From positions 152,096-216,095 of the forward strand of contig NZ_JAACJS010000011.1 of the NCBI RefSeq assembly GCF_009939005.1: DNA of 64,000 nucleotides, given 5' to 3'. The notes beneath the pieces were generated by a model. It had not been told where the DNA came from. It did no database searches and saw nothing but the letters and a program-made list of their open reading frames with translations. The position numbers and the translations under genes were made by a program. The stretch comes from Sediminibacterium roseum. GTDB taxonomy: Bacteria > Bacteroidota > Bacteroidia > Chitinophagales > Chitinophagaceae. Positions 1-9,081 of the stretch are shown one piece after another (positions within the stretch are counted from its first letter, which is position 1; each line of letters starts with the position of its first letter).

Positions 1-3000
1 TGCACCGCTGTTCACTGTAATGTTTGCGATTGTTTGGTTGCTGCGCACAACAGGCGATGGAAGCAGGTTTGTGATCACTGTTCTTTTGGTGTTGTCAGGA
101 ACGCCGTTTGTCCAGTTGCCCGCTGTTGTCCATGCATCGCCCGAAGCAGGCGACCAGGTAGTAACCGGTTTTACAAAAGAAACAACGTAGTTTTTATTGG
201 TCACGCCATCCGCTGCGGTTACATCCAGTGAAAGGGTTGAAACATCGCCGGTGGCAGGCACAACCGAATAGGCGCCGCTGGTTACAACATTGTTGTTTGC
301 TTTGATGGTGGAACCGATCTCCGCAGCGGTTGCCGTAAATGCCACCGAAGAAACATTCTCGGCGATGGCTATCGTATAATTTCTAACATCCGGATCGAAC
401 GCAGGTGTGAACGCTCCTGCCGATACCACCAGGGATGTAAGGCTGGCATTGTTTGAAACAGGTCGTACCACATTTAAATAATAGTTCTTTACAACGATGC
501 CATCCTGTGCCGTAACAGCTATGGTAACAGCATTGTTGCCCACAGAAACAGGTATATCGCCTGAGAATGTTCCGCCCGGAACGATCGTTCCGTTTACCCG
601 TATGGTTGACACAAGCAACTCCGGTGTCGGGTTGATCTTTATCGATGTAACCGTACTACCCACCGTAGCAGTATATACCGTTGTGGCCGCATTGAACACC
701 GGTGCAAGCAGCCCTGTACTTAGTACAATACTTTTCAGGTTTGCATTTGGCGAAACGGTGATGTTGAGATTGGCAGATGTATATGCGATGGTGTAATTGC
801 CCGGCAGGCTCAATGTGCCCTGGTCGATCGTATGTGGACCGAGCCCTTCGCCCGGCGTGCGGGAAAGCGCGCCCGAAAATGCATCGCCTGTGGCCAGCGC
901 GGGTGTAAAGGTGTAAGTAAATGATGGATCCGCATCTCCATAAACTTTCGTTTTCGCGTCGGCGCTCACGTTGATCGTTTTCTTGCCGATGGTAAGATCT
1001 GCGGGGGTATAGTTGATGGTATAATCGGACGAAAGTGCAAGCGTACCCTGTTGTATCGGGTAAGTACCCAAAGCTTCGCCCGGTGTTCTCGAAAGCGTAC
1101 CGGTAAACGCATCGCCTGTAACAAGCGCCGGCGTTGACGTATAGGTGAACACAGGATCTGCATCCGCGTATGCCTTGTTCTTGGCGCCCGCAGTTACGTT
1201 GATCGTTTTCTTACCGATGGTAAGATCCGCAGAAGTATAACTGATGGTGTAATTAGACGAAAGCGAAAGCGATCCCTGCTGTATCGTATGCGTGCCGAAA
1301 TGTTCGCCTGCTGCTCTTGTCAATGCCCCGCTGAAAGCATCACCGGAAACAAGCGCCGGCGTAAATGTATAGGTCAGGGCAGGATCTGCATCTCCGTAGG
1401 TTTTGTTTTTTGCCTCAGCCGTTACGTTTATTGTTTTTTTGCCGATGGTAAGATCTGCAGGAACGTAGCTCACTGCATAGTCGGTTGAAAGCGCCAGCGA
1501 CCCGATCAAAATGGAATACGTTCCAAAATTCTCTCCCGCCGTCCGTGTTAATGCGCCGCTGAATGCATCACCGGTAACCAATGCCGGTGTTGTGGTATAG
1601 GTTAAAGCCGGGTCGGTAGCTCCGTATGTTTTTGATTTTGCTTCGGCCGTTACGGTAACCGGTTTTGCAGTGATCGTTCCTGTTGTTGTTAAAGATCCTG
1701 CGGCAATTGTGTAATTGTCTTTCTGCGCGCCTGCCAATGCAAGCGCCGATACCGTAACAATTTTTCCAGTGCCCGCGGTCTTTGTATTGTAGGTGGCCGT
1801 TCCGCTTATCGTCACAATGTCGCCACCATCCACACCCGCAAGTGAAAAGTTGGATGCAGCCGTTGTTGCGTCGGTGTTACCATCATATGGTTTGGTGATG
1901 GCAGGCGAGGCATTCAATGTTGCCGTAATGGGTTTTGCAGTGATGGCACCCGTTACGGTTGCGGTGGTGGTTGATACGTTGTAGTTGTCTTTCTGCGCAC
2001 CCGCCAGCACAAAGCTGCCCGCCGTGATCGTTTTACCTGCCCCCGCATTTTTCGTGTCATAGTTTGCGGTTGCCGACACTGTTACCGCATCGCCGCTTTC
2101 AATTCCTGTTAAAGAAAAATTAGATGAAGCCAGTGCAGCAGTGGTTGAGGCATCGTATACTTTCGTGATCGCCGGCGATGCATTCAATGAAACAGTCACT
2201 GCTTTTGTTGTGATCACACCTGCAACGTTTGCCGTTGTGGTAGCAAGTGTGTAATTGTCTTTCTGCGCGCCGGCCAAAACAAAACTGTTTACCGTAATGG
2301 TTTTGCTGTTGCCTGCATCTTTTGTATCGTAGCTTGCCGTTCCGCTCACCGTTACCGCATCACCGCTTTCCACGCCGGTGAGTGCGTAATTGGCGCCTGC
2401 GAGTGTAGCCGATACCGATCCGTCGTACGTTTTGGTGATGGTTGGTGTTGCACTCAATGTCAGCGTAATGGACTTAACCGTAATGTTTCCGTTAACGGTT
2501 GCAGTGGTTGTTGTCAGGTTGTAATTGTCTTTTTGCGCGCCCGCCAGTGCGAAACCATTTACAGTAATGGTTTTACCGGTACCGATCTCTTTTGTATCGT
2601 AGGTTGCTGTTCCGCTTACGGTTACGGCATCGCCCGATTCAATACCGCTCAGGCTGTAGTTGCCGCCGGCCAATGTTGCTGTTGTTGTTCCGTTGTACGC
2701 TTTTGTAATAACGGGCGTTGCATTCAACGAAACGGTAATGTTTTTCGTGATGATGTTTCCCGTAGTGGTTGCGGTGCTGTTGCTTACACTGTAATTATCT
2801 TTTTGTGCACCGGCAAGCACAAAAGTACCGGCTGTAACCGTTTTGCCGCTGCCTGCATCTTTTGTATCGTATGTTGATGTTCCCGAAACTGTTACCACAT
2901 CGCCGCTTTCAATTCCTGTTATGGAAAAATTAGAGGATGCCAGCGTTGCCGTTGTTTGTGCGTTGTATGTTTTGGTGATCAGCGGGCTTGCGTTCAGGCT

Positions 3001-5457
3001 TACCGAAACAGGTTTTGTTGTGATTACGCCGGCAACATTCGCTGTGGTGGTAGATAATGTGTAATTGTCTTTCTGCGCACCTGCCAGCACAAAACTGTTT
3101 ACCGTAACTGTTTTGCTGTTGCCTGCATCTTTTGTATCATAGGCGGCCGTTCCGCTCACGGTTACTGCGTCGCCGCTTTCTATACCCGACAGTGCATAGT
3201 TGCCTGCGGCCAGTGTAGCGGTAAGGGACGCATCGTATACCTTGGTGATCGTTGGTGCCGCATTTAACGTGAGTGTAACGGGTTTTGCAGTGATGTTCCC
3301 GTTAACGGTTGCCGAGGTGGTGGTAACGTTGTAGCTGTTTCTTTGTGCGCCACCCAAAACGAAACTGTTTACGGTGATCGTTTTTCCCGTACCCACGTCT
3401 TTGGTATCGTAATTTGCCGTTCCCGTAGCGGTGAGCACATCGCTTCCCACCACTGTGTTGAACGTAAAGTTGGCGTCGGCAAGCAAGGCGGTTGTTGAAC
3501 CGTTGTATACTTTGGTAATGGTGGGCGTGGCGTTGAGTGTAATCGTAATGTCTTTTTTCGCCACAACAATATCCTGTGTCTTATCCGTTGCCGCCAGGTA
3601 GCTCGTGTTACCGGGTTGCGATGCGGTGATGGTTGTGGTACCTGCTCCTGTTATGTGGATCTTGCCCGACACGATCGTTGCAACATTCAGGTTGCTCGAC
3701 TGGTAAGAAACCGTTAGTCCCGAACTGGCCGTTGCGCCCGGATCAATGTCTGCATCGCCGTAGGTTGCACCTGCAAGCGCACCAAAAGTGATTGTCTGCG
3801 CAGCTTTTGGAACTGCGCTTGCATCCGATGTTTTAGCGCTTTCATTTCCCAGGTCGTCTGCTGCGGAGATGCGGTAATAGTAGGTGGTACCGTTTGTAAG
3901 ACCGGTATGCGTAAAAACGGTACCCGATGTTACCGTGGTGAGCAATGTATTCGGTGAAGAAGTGGTTCCGCCGTAAACATTGTAACCGCTGAGATCGGCG
4001 TCTATATTAGCGGACCATTTGACCACGTTCTGCTGGTCGCCCGCCGCAACGCTGAAACCTGTTGGTGTTGCGGGCGCGGTATGGTCGAGGCTGTAGGTCT
4101 GCCCGCTTGTAAAAGATGCACCCGCAGCAGGTGTAATACCTGAAGGGCTTGTAAAATCGAGCCGTAGGTTTCCATCGCCGGAGATGCCTGTTACGGGAAC
4201 CGTCCACGTAGTACCCGACCCGGTTGGCGTTCCCACGGTTCCATCTGCGGTGCCGGTTTTAACCAGGGTGAAGTCACTTGCATCCACACCGGTAACGCTG
4301 TGCGCGAAGGTAACCGTATAACTCAGGCTCGTTGCATTGGTCCTGCTTGCCGTAACGCGGTTGATCGAGGAAACGCCGGTGGTTACGTTGAGCGTAAACG
4401 GCACCGTTGCAGATACACAGCCCGTAGTGCTGTTCTTCAGCGAAAGGTCAAAATTATAGGTACCGGGGTCTGGTGATGGTATGGTGATGGCTACGGGACT
4501 TGCACCCAAAGCCTGGTTGGTAACCGCTGCAAAACTGCCCATCGCGTTTGGAGAACCTGTTGCAACGGAGTATTGATCGGGCGACCCCGTTGTTGTGCTA
4601 TAAGGCAGGTTGAAAGAAGTTGCGCCGCCGGCAACACTGCTGATCGTACCCAGTGTAATGGTCGGAACAACGTTGGCTGTTCCGCTCACGGCAACTGTTT
4701 TGCTTGTTGCACCTGTTGAAGATACGGTGATGTTACCGGAGGGCGTTCCGGTTGCAGACGAGCTCATCCTGGTATAAATGGTAGTGGTTGACACCGAGCC
4801 ACTCGACGGTGTAAGTGAAACAGAGGAACCAAAACCGGTGCCTGATGAAGTGGATACTTCAAAACCCGTTGGTGGTGTCACTACTAGATTGGCTGTAAGA
4901 TCGGCGCCGGACACAGTGAACGATTGCTCTGATGAGGCAGTGCCCGCACAGGTGGCAAAAGCATTAAGCGTGCCGGTGGTAACAAGGGTTGGTGTTGCTG
5001 CTGCTGTTGCTGAAATATCCCATACAATCGAGCCGTTATTTGGTGTATTGACAAAGGCAGAACCTCCGTTCGAAAGCCTGATGGTGGTGTTATTAAGTAC
5101 GGTGGCGGTAAATGCAGCAACACCGGCGCTCGTAGAGAGGCCAGTATTTTTTGTGACCGAAGTCAATTGCCCGAAATTCCCGCCTAAGAAAATAATATCG
5201 AAATATAGGTTGGCGCTAATGCTTGCTCCCGTTGTTCCGGTTACATTTAAGCTCATCTGTGAGTTGGTGGCATCAATAACAAGTTTGAAGAAGGAACCTC
5301 CGAGCTGGAATTCGACCGAACTGTTGATCGGGGTCGCAAGCTTAAAGTTCGCGTTCGCCGCCGTTGCGATTTTAGCCTGCGTGCCCGTGTACTGCGAAAA
5401 GACTTGATGTGAGCATGATAAGATTAAAAGCAGGAAAATGAGTGTACGTGTTTTCAT
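1..5457 (-). CDS. Giant secreted YDG/MBG-repeat adhesin (partial, cut by window edge)
   Basis: An open minus-strand frame of 1819 codons begins at the ATG at 5457 and runs off the left edge without a stop. Residues 1-22 form a signal peptide ending VFSQ. After about 350 residues of beta-rich sequence come a fibronectin-III-like domain (about 455-545), an Ig-like stretch, seven 90-residue YDG units (about 640-1265; signature YDTKDAGNSKTITV...AGAQKDNY), four 76-residue MBG units (about 1265-1565; signature KTYGDADP) and two cadherin-like beta-sandwich units (about 1560-1755). A WSPASGDAWTTGNW segment begins just before the edge. Such proteins are surface adhesins or matrix proteins, usually secreted by the type IX system; the sorting tail would lie outside the window. 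The class is clear from the repeats; ligand and function are unknown. Confidence 0.9.
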   Translation of the reverse strand, partial: MKTRTLIFLLLILSCSHQVFSQYTGTQAKIATAANANFKLATPINSSVEFQLGGSFFKLVIDATNSQMSLNVTGTTGASISANLYFDIIFLGGNFGQLTSVTKNTGLSTSAGVAAFTATVLNNTTIRLSNGGSAFVNTPNNGSIVWDISATAAATPTLVTTGTLNAFATCAGTASSEQSFTVSGADLTANLVVTPPTGFEVSTSSGTGFGSSVSLTPSSGSVSTTTIYTRMSSSATGTPSGNITVSSTGATSKTVAVSGTANVVPTITLGTISSVAGGATSFNLPYSTTTGSPDQYSVATGSPNAMGSFAAVTNQALGASPVAITIPSPDPGTYNFDLSLKNSTTGCVSATVPFTLNVTTGVSSINRVTASRTNATSLSYTVTFAHSVTGVDASDFTLVKTGTADGTVGTPTGSGTTWTVPVTGISGDGNLRLDFTSPSGITPAAGASFTSGQTYSLDHTAPATPTGFSVAAGDQQNVVKWSANIDADLSGYNVYGGTTSSPNTLLTTVTSGTVFTHTGLTNGTTYYYRISAADDLGNESAKTSDASAVPKAAQTITFGALAGATYGDADIDPGATASSGLTVSYQSSNLNVATIVSGKIHITGAGTTTITASQPGNTSYLAATDKTQDIVVAKKDITITLNATPTITKVYNGSTTALLADANFTFNTVVGSDVLTATGTANYDTKDVGTGKTITVNSFVLGGAQRNSYNVTTTSATVNGNITAKPVTLTLNAAPTITKVYDASLTATLAAGNYALSGIESGDAVTVSGTAAYDTKDAGNSKTVTVNSFVLAGAQKDNYTLSTTTANVAGVITTKPVSVSLNASPLITKTYNAQTTATLASSNFSITGIESGDVVTVSGTSTYDTKDAGSGKTVTAGTFVLAGAQKDNYSVSNSTATTTGNIITKNITVSLNATPVITKAYNGTTTATLAGGNYSLSGIESGDAVTVSGTATYDTKEIGTGKTITVNGFALAGAQKDNYNLTTTTATVNGNITVKSITLTLSATPTITKTYDGSVSATLAGANYALTGVESGDAVTVSGTASYDTKDAGNSKTITVNSFVLAGAQKDNYTLATTTANVAGVITTKAVTVSLNASPAITKVYDASTTAALASSNFSLTGIESGDAVTVSATANYDTKNAGAGKTITAGSFVLAGAQKDNYNVSTTTATVTGAITAKPITATLNASPAITKPYDGNTDATTAASNFSLAGVDGGDIVTISGTATYNTKTAGTGKIVTVSALALAGAQKDNYTIAAGSLTTTGTITAKPVTVTAEAKSKTYGATDPALTYTTTPALVTGDAFSGALTRTAGENFGTYSILIGSLALSTDYAVSYVPADLTIGKKTINVTAEAKNKTYGDADPALTYTFTPALVSGDAFSGALTRAAGEHFGTHTIQQGSLSLSSNYTISYTSADLTIGKKTINVTAGAKNKAYADADPVFTYTSTPALVTGDAFTGTLSRTPGEALGTYPIQQGTLALSSDYTINYTPADLTIGKKTINVSADAKTKVYGDADPSFTYTFTPALATGDAFSGALSRTPGEGLGPHTIDQGTLSLPGNYTIAYTSANLNITVSPNANLKSIVLSTGLLAPVFNAATTVYTATVGSTVTSIKINPTPELLVSTIRVNGTIVPGGTFSGDIPVSVGNNAVTIAVTAQDGIVVKNYYLNVVRPVSNNASLTSLVVSAGAFTPAFDPDVRNYTIAIAENVSSVAFTATAAEIGSTIKANNNVVTSGAYSVVPATGDVSTLSLDVTAADGVTNKNYVVSFVKPVTTWSPASGDAWTTAGNWTNGVPDNTKRTVITNLLPSPVVRSNQTIANITVNSGA
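760..1654 (-). repeat. Four tandem 228-bp MBG repeats
   Basis: A 228-bp period is visible at about 972, 1200 and 1428, where each unit carries the same stretch encoding LTIGKKTINV. The unit nearest the left edge is more divergent and passes into the cadherin-like region. Confidence 0.85.
1655..3545 (-). repeat. Seven tandem 270-bp YDG repeats
   Basis: Unit boundaries recur about every 270 bp (near 1655, 1925, 2195, 2465, 2735, 3005, 3275, 3545). The AGAQKDNY-coding segment recurs near 1713, 1986, 2256, 2527, 2797, 3067 and 3337. Units are close at DNA level but not identical, which fits expansion by unequal recombination. Confidence 0.85.
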
Positions 5458-5777
5458 ACGTAGACAGTTCAATAAAATTGATTAATAAGTGCTAAAGCCT
5501 GTAAAACTTCGTGTTTGGGCCTAGAGCCTAGCAAGTCGGGGGGACATGAACAGCTACGTAAGATCATTCTCTTTTCTTCAGATCACATTTCCAGGCCGCA
5601 CGAGAATTCGCGCAATAATAAGATTTTTTTTTATATCCCGATTAATGCAACTGGGTCTTTTAAACACTTCTTAATGTTGATTAATCGCCCTGATCTTTTA
5701 TCCATTGAAAATAAACAGGTTATAATTATTTCGCCAATAAGCAGGTAGCTCCGGCCGGCGGATTCTTTGGTTCCCGG
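5458..5777. other. Intergenic region upstream of the adhesin
   Basis: About 320 bp lie between the adhesin start and the collar-gene terminator. The part next to the adhesin must hold its leader and promoter, but I find no full TTG-N19-21-TAnnTTTG match. Short frames here have no recognisable product. I see no repeat or RNA gene. Confidence 0.4.
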
Positions 5778-5822
5778 AAAAAAAAAGGAGCTGCATAACC
5801 TTTTAAATGGTGATGCAGCTCC
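5778..5822 (-). terminator. Intrinsic terminator of the collar-domain gene
   Basis: A perfect 10-bp stem (5787-5796 with 5813-5822) encloses a 16-nt loop. On the minus strand it is followed by nine U (a-run 5778-5786). It lies 13 bp past the stop of the 5836-6495 gene. Confidence 0.9.
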
Positions 5823-5835
5823 GCACAAATATATT

Positions 5836-6495
5836 TTACGGCCGTGGTGGATAGTAGCCTACCAGGCATATAATATAAGTAAGCGCCGCCCAGGGCTGCA
5901 CCGCTGTAGATACGCCGCCGGCTTTGCTGAGGTCAACCGGCATCACAACCGGCTGCCCGTTACCCGCGCTGCCCGTAACGCCACCGCTGGACGTGGTTCC
6001 TTTAGCCGAGATCGTAGTGTCGGGCGTATTTGAGGAATAAACGTTCACAGGGTAATTGACAACGCCATCAGTATAGTTTCCAACACCAAACACAGAGGTG
6101 GTCTGAGGTGCACTCTGGTCGGCATCTCCCCCCGCATACGCCGGAAGATTTACCATCATCGGCAAACTTGGTACCGCGTGGCTGTGTTGCGGCATCTGGC
6201 TGGCGTTGAGTGTAACGCTTCCCACACCCATTCCGCTGAACGAAACCGGATTGTTTGCGTTACCGCCCGATTTACCAAACTGGAATTGGGTGGTGTTGTC
6301 TACACCAACTGCGACGCGTCCATTAAGGTTTGGCAGTTTGAAAGTACTGGTACCATCGCCGCCATAGATGGCGCCGATCAATGAAAAAAGCGCCTGGTTG
6401 CCGTTAACGGTTAGTGTTTGGCCGCTACAAGCCAGCCAGCCATCGGGTACCCAGTTACAGGGCCATAGCATAATTGTTCCTACATAAGCTTCCAT
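5836..6495 (-). CDS. Phage tail collar domain (microcystin-dependent-like) protein
   Basis: This 219-residue protein starts MEAYVGTIMLWPCNWVPDGW, the standard opening of the tail-collar domain (about residues 5-60, including LFSLIGAIYGGDG and FKLPNLNGRV). A Gly/Ser/Thr-rich segment with a QMPQHSHAV motif follows. In phages the domain sits in tail fibres. In Bacteroidota stand-alone homologues are common, are often called microcystin-dependent proteins, and have no settled role. It has no signal peptide. It has its own strong terminator and is the last gene of a minus-strand pair with the formyltransferase. No other phage structural gene is nearby, so this is not a prophage. Confidence 0.85.
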   Translation of the reverse strand: MEAYVGTIMLWPCNWVPDGWLACSGQTLTVNGNQALFSLIGAIYGGDGTSTFKLPNLNGRVAVGVDNTTQFQFGKSGGNANNPVSFSGMGVGSVTLNASQMPQHSHAVPSLPMMVNLPAYAGGDADQSAPQTTSVFGVGNYTDGVVNYPVNVYSSNTPDTTISAKGTTSSGGVTGSAGNGQPVVMPVDLSKAGGVSTAVQPWAALTYIICLVGYYPPRP

Positions 6496-6535
6496 AAAGC
6501 ATGATTTTGGTTAAAAAAATAATTGAATGAAAAGA

Positions 6536-7480
6536 TTACTTTTTCTGCTGCAAAGCAGTACCAAAACGTGCGCCTATGCCAATGCCCAATGCAGATAACT
6601 TTCCACCGCTGATGATGCCTTCGGGGATCTGAACCACGAGTATGCGTATTGTTTTGCGGTCTTTACAGATCACAAACACGCCATGGTTGATATCCGCATG
6701 CACAACGGTACCGGCAACCTGCCCCGGGTAATCGGGTGCTTCGGCAGGAGAAACTTCCAGTATGCGCAACGGCATGCCGTTGAGCCATGTTAATGCGCCA
6801 TGAAAATTGGGGTTGCATGCATTCACGATTCGTTGGATCTCGTTTGAATCATGTTTGTTCCAATCAATTTCAAGCGCATCGTTACCGGGCCTCGTATGGT
6901 ACGATGCTTTTGTTTCATCCTGCGCGGTTAAGCGCAAGCCTGCGTTAGCTACTGAATTGAGTAACCCGGTAACAAGCTTTACTGAAGCCATGCCGGATCT
7001 TGAAGAACACATTCCAAGTGTTTCGCCCTGTATGGCAGGAAGCGTAACACTGCATGCAATGCCGCCGGTATCAAAACCTTCGTCTATGCGGTGAATGGTC
7101 ACACCCGTCTGCTTTTCCCCGTTGCGCAACTGCCAGAACAAAGGCATCGGCCCGCGGTAAGCAGGTAATACACTGAAATGCACATTAAAAAAACCGTGTG
7201 GTGGAAAATTCAAAACCGAGGGGGGGATCTTCCAGGGGAAACCGAACACGATCGCTATGTCGACCGCTGTCTGAGACAATGTTTCGAACAGCGTTGCCGA
7301 AAAATTTTCTTTTTTGCAGGCTATCACTTGTAAACCCTGCGCCTCACTCCAGGCCCTGACCGAATTCACTTCTTCCTCATCTCTATCCGGTACCATCAAC
7401 GCTGCCAGGAGATCCTGCTTCCGCAATTCCATCAATGTTGCCAAAGAATATTTTGTGCTGGTGAGCACAAGTACCCGCAT
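6536..7480 (-). CDS. Formyltransferase family protein (Fmt-like paralogue)
   Basis: The 314-residue protein has the formyltransferase fold. FNVHFSVLPAYRG carries the catalytic Asn99 and His101, and EGFDTGGI supplies Asp137, matching the Asn/His/Asp triad of Fmt. An Fmt-like C-terminal domain follows (about 200-290). The start at 7480 is preferred because the alternative at 7534 adds a cysteine-rich leader unlike the family and overlaps the divergent gene. The setting, with no def or translation genes nearby and next to a methyltransferase and a dioxygenase, argues against the housekeeping Met-tRNA formyltransferase. A sugar-amine or amino-acid substrate is possible. It uses a formyl-folate donor by family; the substrate is unknown. 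Confidence 0.8.
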   Translation of the reverse strand: MRVLVLTSTKYSLATLMELRKQDLLAALMVPDRDEEEVNSVRAWSEAQGLQVIACKKENFSATLFETLSQTAVDIAIVFGFPWKIPPSVLNFPPHGFFNVHFSVLPAYRGPMPLFWQLRNGEKQTGVTIHRIDEGFDTGGIACSVTLPAIQGETLGMCSSRSGMASVKLVTGLLNSVANAGLRLTAQDETKASYHTRPGNDALEIDWNKHDSNEIQRIVNACNPNFHGALTWLNGMPLRILEVSPAEAPDYPGQVAGTVVHADINHGVFVICKDRKTIRILVVQIPEGIISGGKLSALGIGIGARFGTALQQKK

Positions 7481-7523
7481 GTAATTTCTTTTATCAACAC
7501 AATATATAGAACATATTTGATTT

Positions 7524-8546
7524 ATGAAAACCAATTTGTTTTATTTTACCGTTATGAATCAGCTAACGCTTACCGAGATCAACACCATACAGGACAACGC
7601 CCTGCAAACGATGCTAACCGAAACATTGCCGGGCCATCATTACAAGGCCGCGCATGCGCTTTACGATGTTTACGCGGCCATTACCGGCGTAACGGCGTTC
7701 GATCATTCGCGCGATGCCGCAAACCTGCCAACGGGCGTGGCCATTTCCTCCAGCGCCGCGGCGCATTGCCTGCTTGAGTTTGGAAGGACGACCGCTTTTC
7801 TCAGGGGCATCCGAAAAGCCATCACAGATCTGCAGGAACGTTTCCCCGGCGAGCGTTTGCATGTGCTGTACGCGGGGTGCGGGCCGTATGCGACCCTGCT
7901 TACACCATTGCTGCGATTGTACGAACCCTCGTTGCTCAGTATAGACATGCTGGATATATCAACGCGATCCATCGAATCCGTCAAACACCTGTACGCAACA
8001 CTTGGCCTGGAAGCGTATGTGAACGATTACATCGTTGCCGATGCCATTTCTTACCAGGTGAACAAAGACCGTCCCGTTCATTTGCTCATCTCCGAAACAC
8101 TCAATGCCGCATTGCGGAACGAGCCCTTTGTTTCGATCATGCAGAACCTTGTTCCGCAGCTGGCCGAAGGCGCAGCCGTTGTACCGCAACAGGTGGTGGT
8201 GGATGCAGTGTACCTTAACATGAAGGAAGAGACAAAACGCATGACCACACCCGGTATGAAAACCGAACGTATCAATGCGGCGAGGCTGGCCTCATTCGAC
8301 AAAGAACACCTGGCAACGCCGGCGCCCGTGAGTTTTGTGGTTCCGGGGATATATCCCATTGCCTGCACCCTTTACCTGCTTACGCTGATCGATGTGTACA
8401 AGGGCGAACGGATCCAGGAAAACGAATGCAGCCTTACGATACCGATGCGCGTCAAGCTCTTCGGTGCGGCGCCGGGAGATGAAATAAAGATGAGTTACCG
8501 CGTAAACGAAAAACCGGGTTTCGTTGCAGAACTGGTGAAGCGTTAA
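7524..8546 (+). CDS. SAM-dependent methyltransferase
   Basis: The protein is up to 340 residues. It has a Rossmann methyltransferase motif I, HVLYAGCGPYATLLTPL (Gly118/Gly120), followed by an acidic strand end (LSIDMLDIS) and a later ISETLNAAL motif. The family resembles class I methyltransferases; the substrate cannot be read. It is divergent from the formyltransferase, with 43 bp between the two starts. Its stop overlaps the stop of the convergent next gene. A second start at 7554 (MNQLTLTEIN) is equally possible. The neighbours suggest a shared small-molecule or protein-modification pathway, which is inference. Confidence 0.75.
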   Translation: MKTNLFYFTVMNQLTLTEINTIQDNALQTMLTETLPGHHYKAAHALYDVYAAITGVTAFDHSRDAANLPTGVAISSSAAAHCLLEFGRTTAFLRGIRKAITDLQERFPGERLHVLYAGCGPYATLLTPLLRLYEPSLLSIDMLDISTRSIESVKHLYATLGLEAYVNDYIVADAISYQVNKDRPVHLLISETLNAALRNEPFVSIMQNLVPQLAEGAAVVPQQVVVDAVYLNMKEETKRMTTPGMKTERINAARLASFDKEHLATPAPVSFVVPGIYPIACTLYLLTLIDVYKGERIQENECSLTIPMRVKLFGAAPGDEIKMSYRVNEKPGFVAELVKR

Positions 8547-9067
8547 ACAGCTTCCAGTGCAAGATCGAGTTGTTTGATGAGCGCGTGTTGGAACTGTTCA
8601 AGCTCTTTCAATATCGTTCGATGGCGGGTGATCATTCGCTGCAACTGCAGCTGCGCATCTTCGATCTCACCTGCCTGTTTTTTTTCCTTCGCCACGGCAA
8701 GGCATTTTTCCATCCTGCCTTTTTCATGGTCGAGCAAATAGATCTTCATTACAAGATCATCAACGGTTTGGGAAGGTCGGTCCGCCATGTGTATCACACC
8801 CGCATCGTACACGGAATTTGCAAGTTTACCAAATGCATCGTTGGCCTTTGAGTGCGCGCAGCCGAGCAGTTTCCTGCGGGCATTGACATTGCAAAAACCT
8901 TTTCGTTTTACGTGCAGCGATGCAAGATCCTCCACCTCCCCTTCCAGGTGCCCGATGATCTCTGTCACTTCTTCGTGCATCAAGGCACACGAAACAACCT
9001 GGTAAGCCGATAATTCTGCCCGCCATTGCAGCAGTTGCTCCTTTGTACAGTTGATGGTTGTGCTCAT
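8543..9067 (-). CDS. Uncharacterised helical/coiled-coil protein
   Basis: This 174-residue protein has no family I recognise. It is strongly helical and charged, with a likely coiled coil in the C-terminal third (about 120-170, QLQLQRMITRHRTILKELEQ). It has no signal peptide or membrane segment. It lies 14 bp downstream of the dioxygenase on the same strand, so the two are probably cotranscribed. Its stop shares the bases TTAA with the convergent methyltransferase stop. It may be a scaffold or adaptor for the neighbouring enzymes; this is a guess from position only. Confidence 0.7.
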   Translation of the reverse strand: MSTTINCTKEQLLQWRAELSAYQVVSCALMHEEVTEIIGHLEGEVEDLASLHVKRKGFCNVNARRKLLGCAHSKANDAFGKLANSVYDAGVIHMADRPSQTVDDLVMKIYLLDHEKGRMEKCLAVAKEKKQAGEIEDAQLQLQRMITRHRTILKELEQFQHALIKQLDLALEAV

Positions 9068-9081
9068 AGTGTTCTTTTAGT

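Noticed and set aside
1655..3545. Regular repeat spacing that could suggest a CRISPR-like array
   Set aside because: The 270-bp units are in-frame protein repeats, far longer than CRISPR repeats, and no cas gene is present.
4778..5407. 209-codon plus-strand open frame and several others opposite the adhesin
   Set aside because: They are antisense shadows of a repeat gene with biased codon use; they have no start context or protein-like features.
5836..6495. Prophage signal from the tail-collar protein
   Set aside because: No capsid, terminase, portal, integrase or lysis gene is nearby.
6536..7480. Housekeeping fmt
   Set aside because: The catalytic triad is present, but there is no def or other translation gene next to it and the neighbours are modification enzymes; a paralogue with another substrate is more likely.
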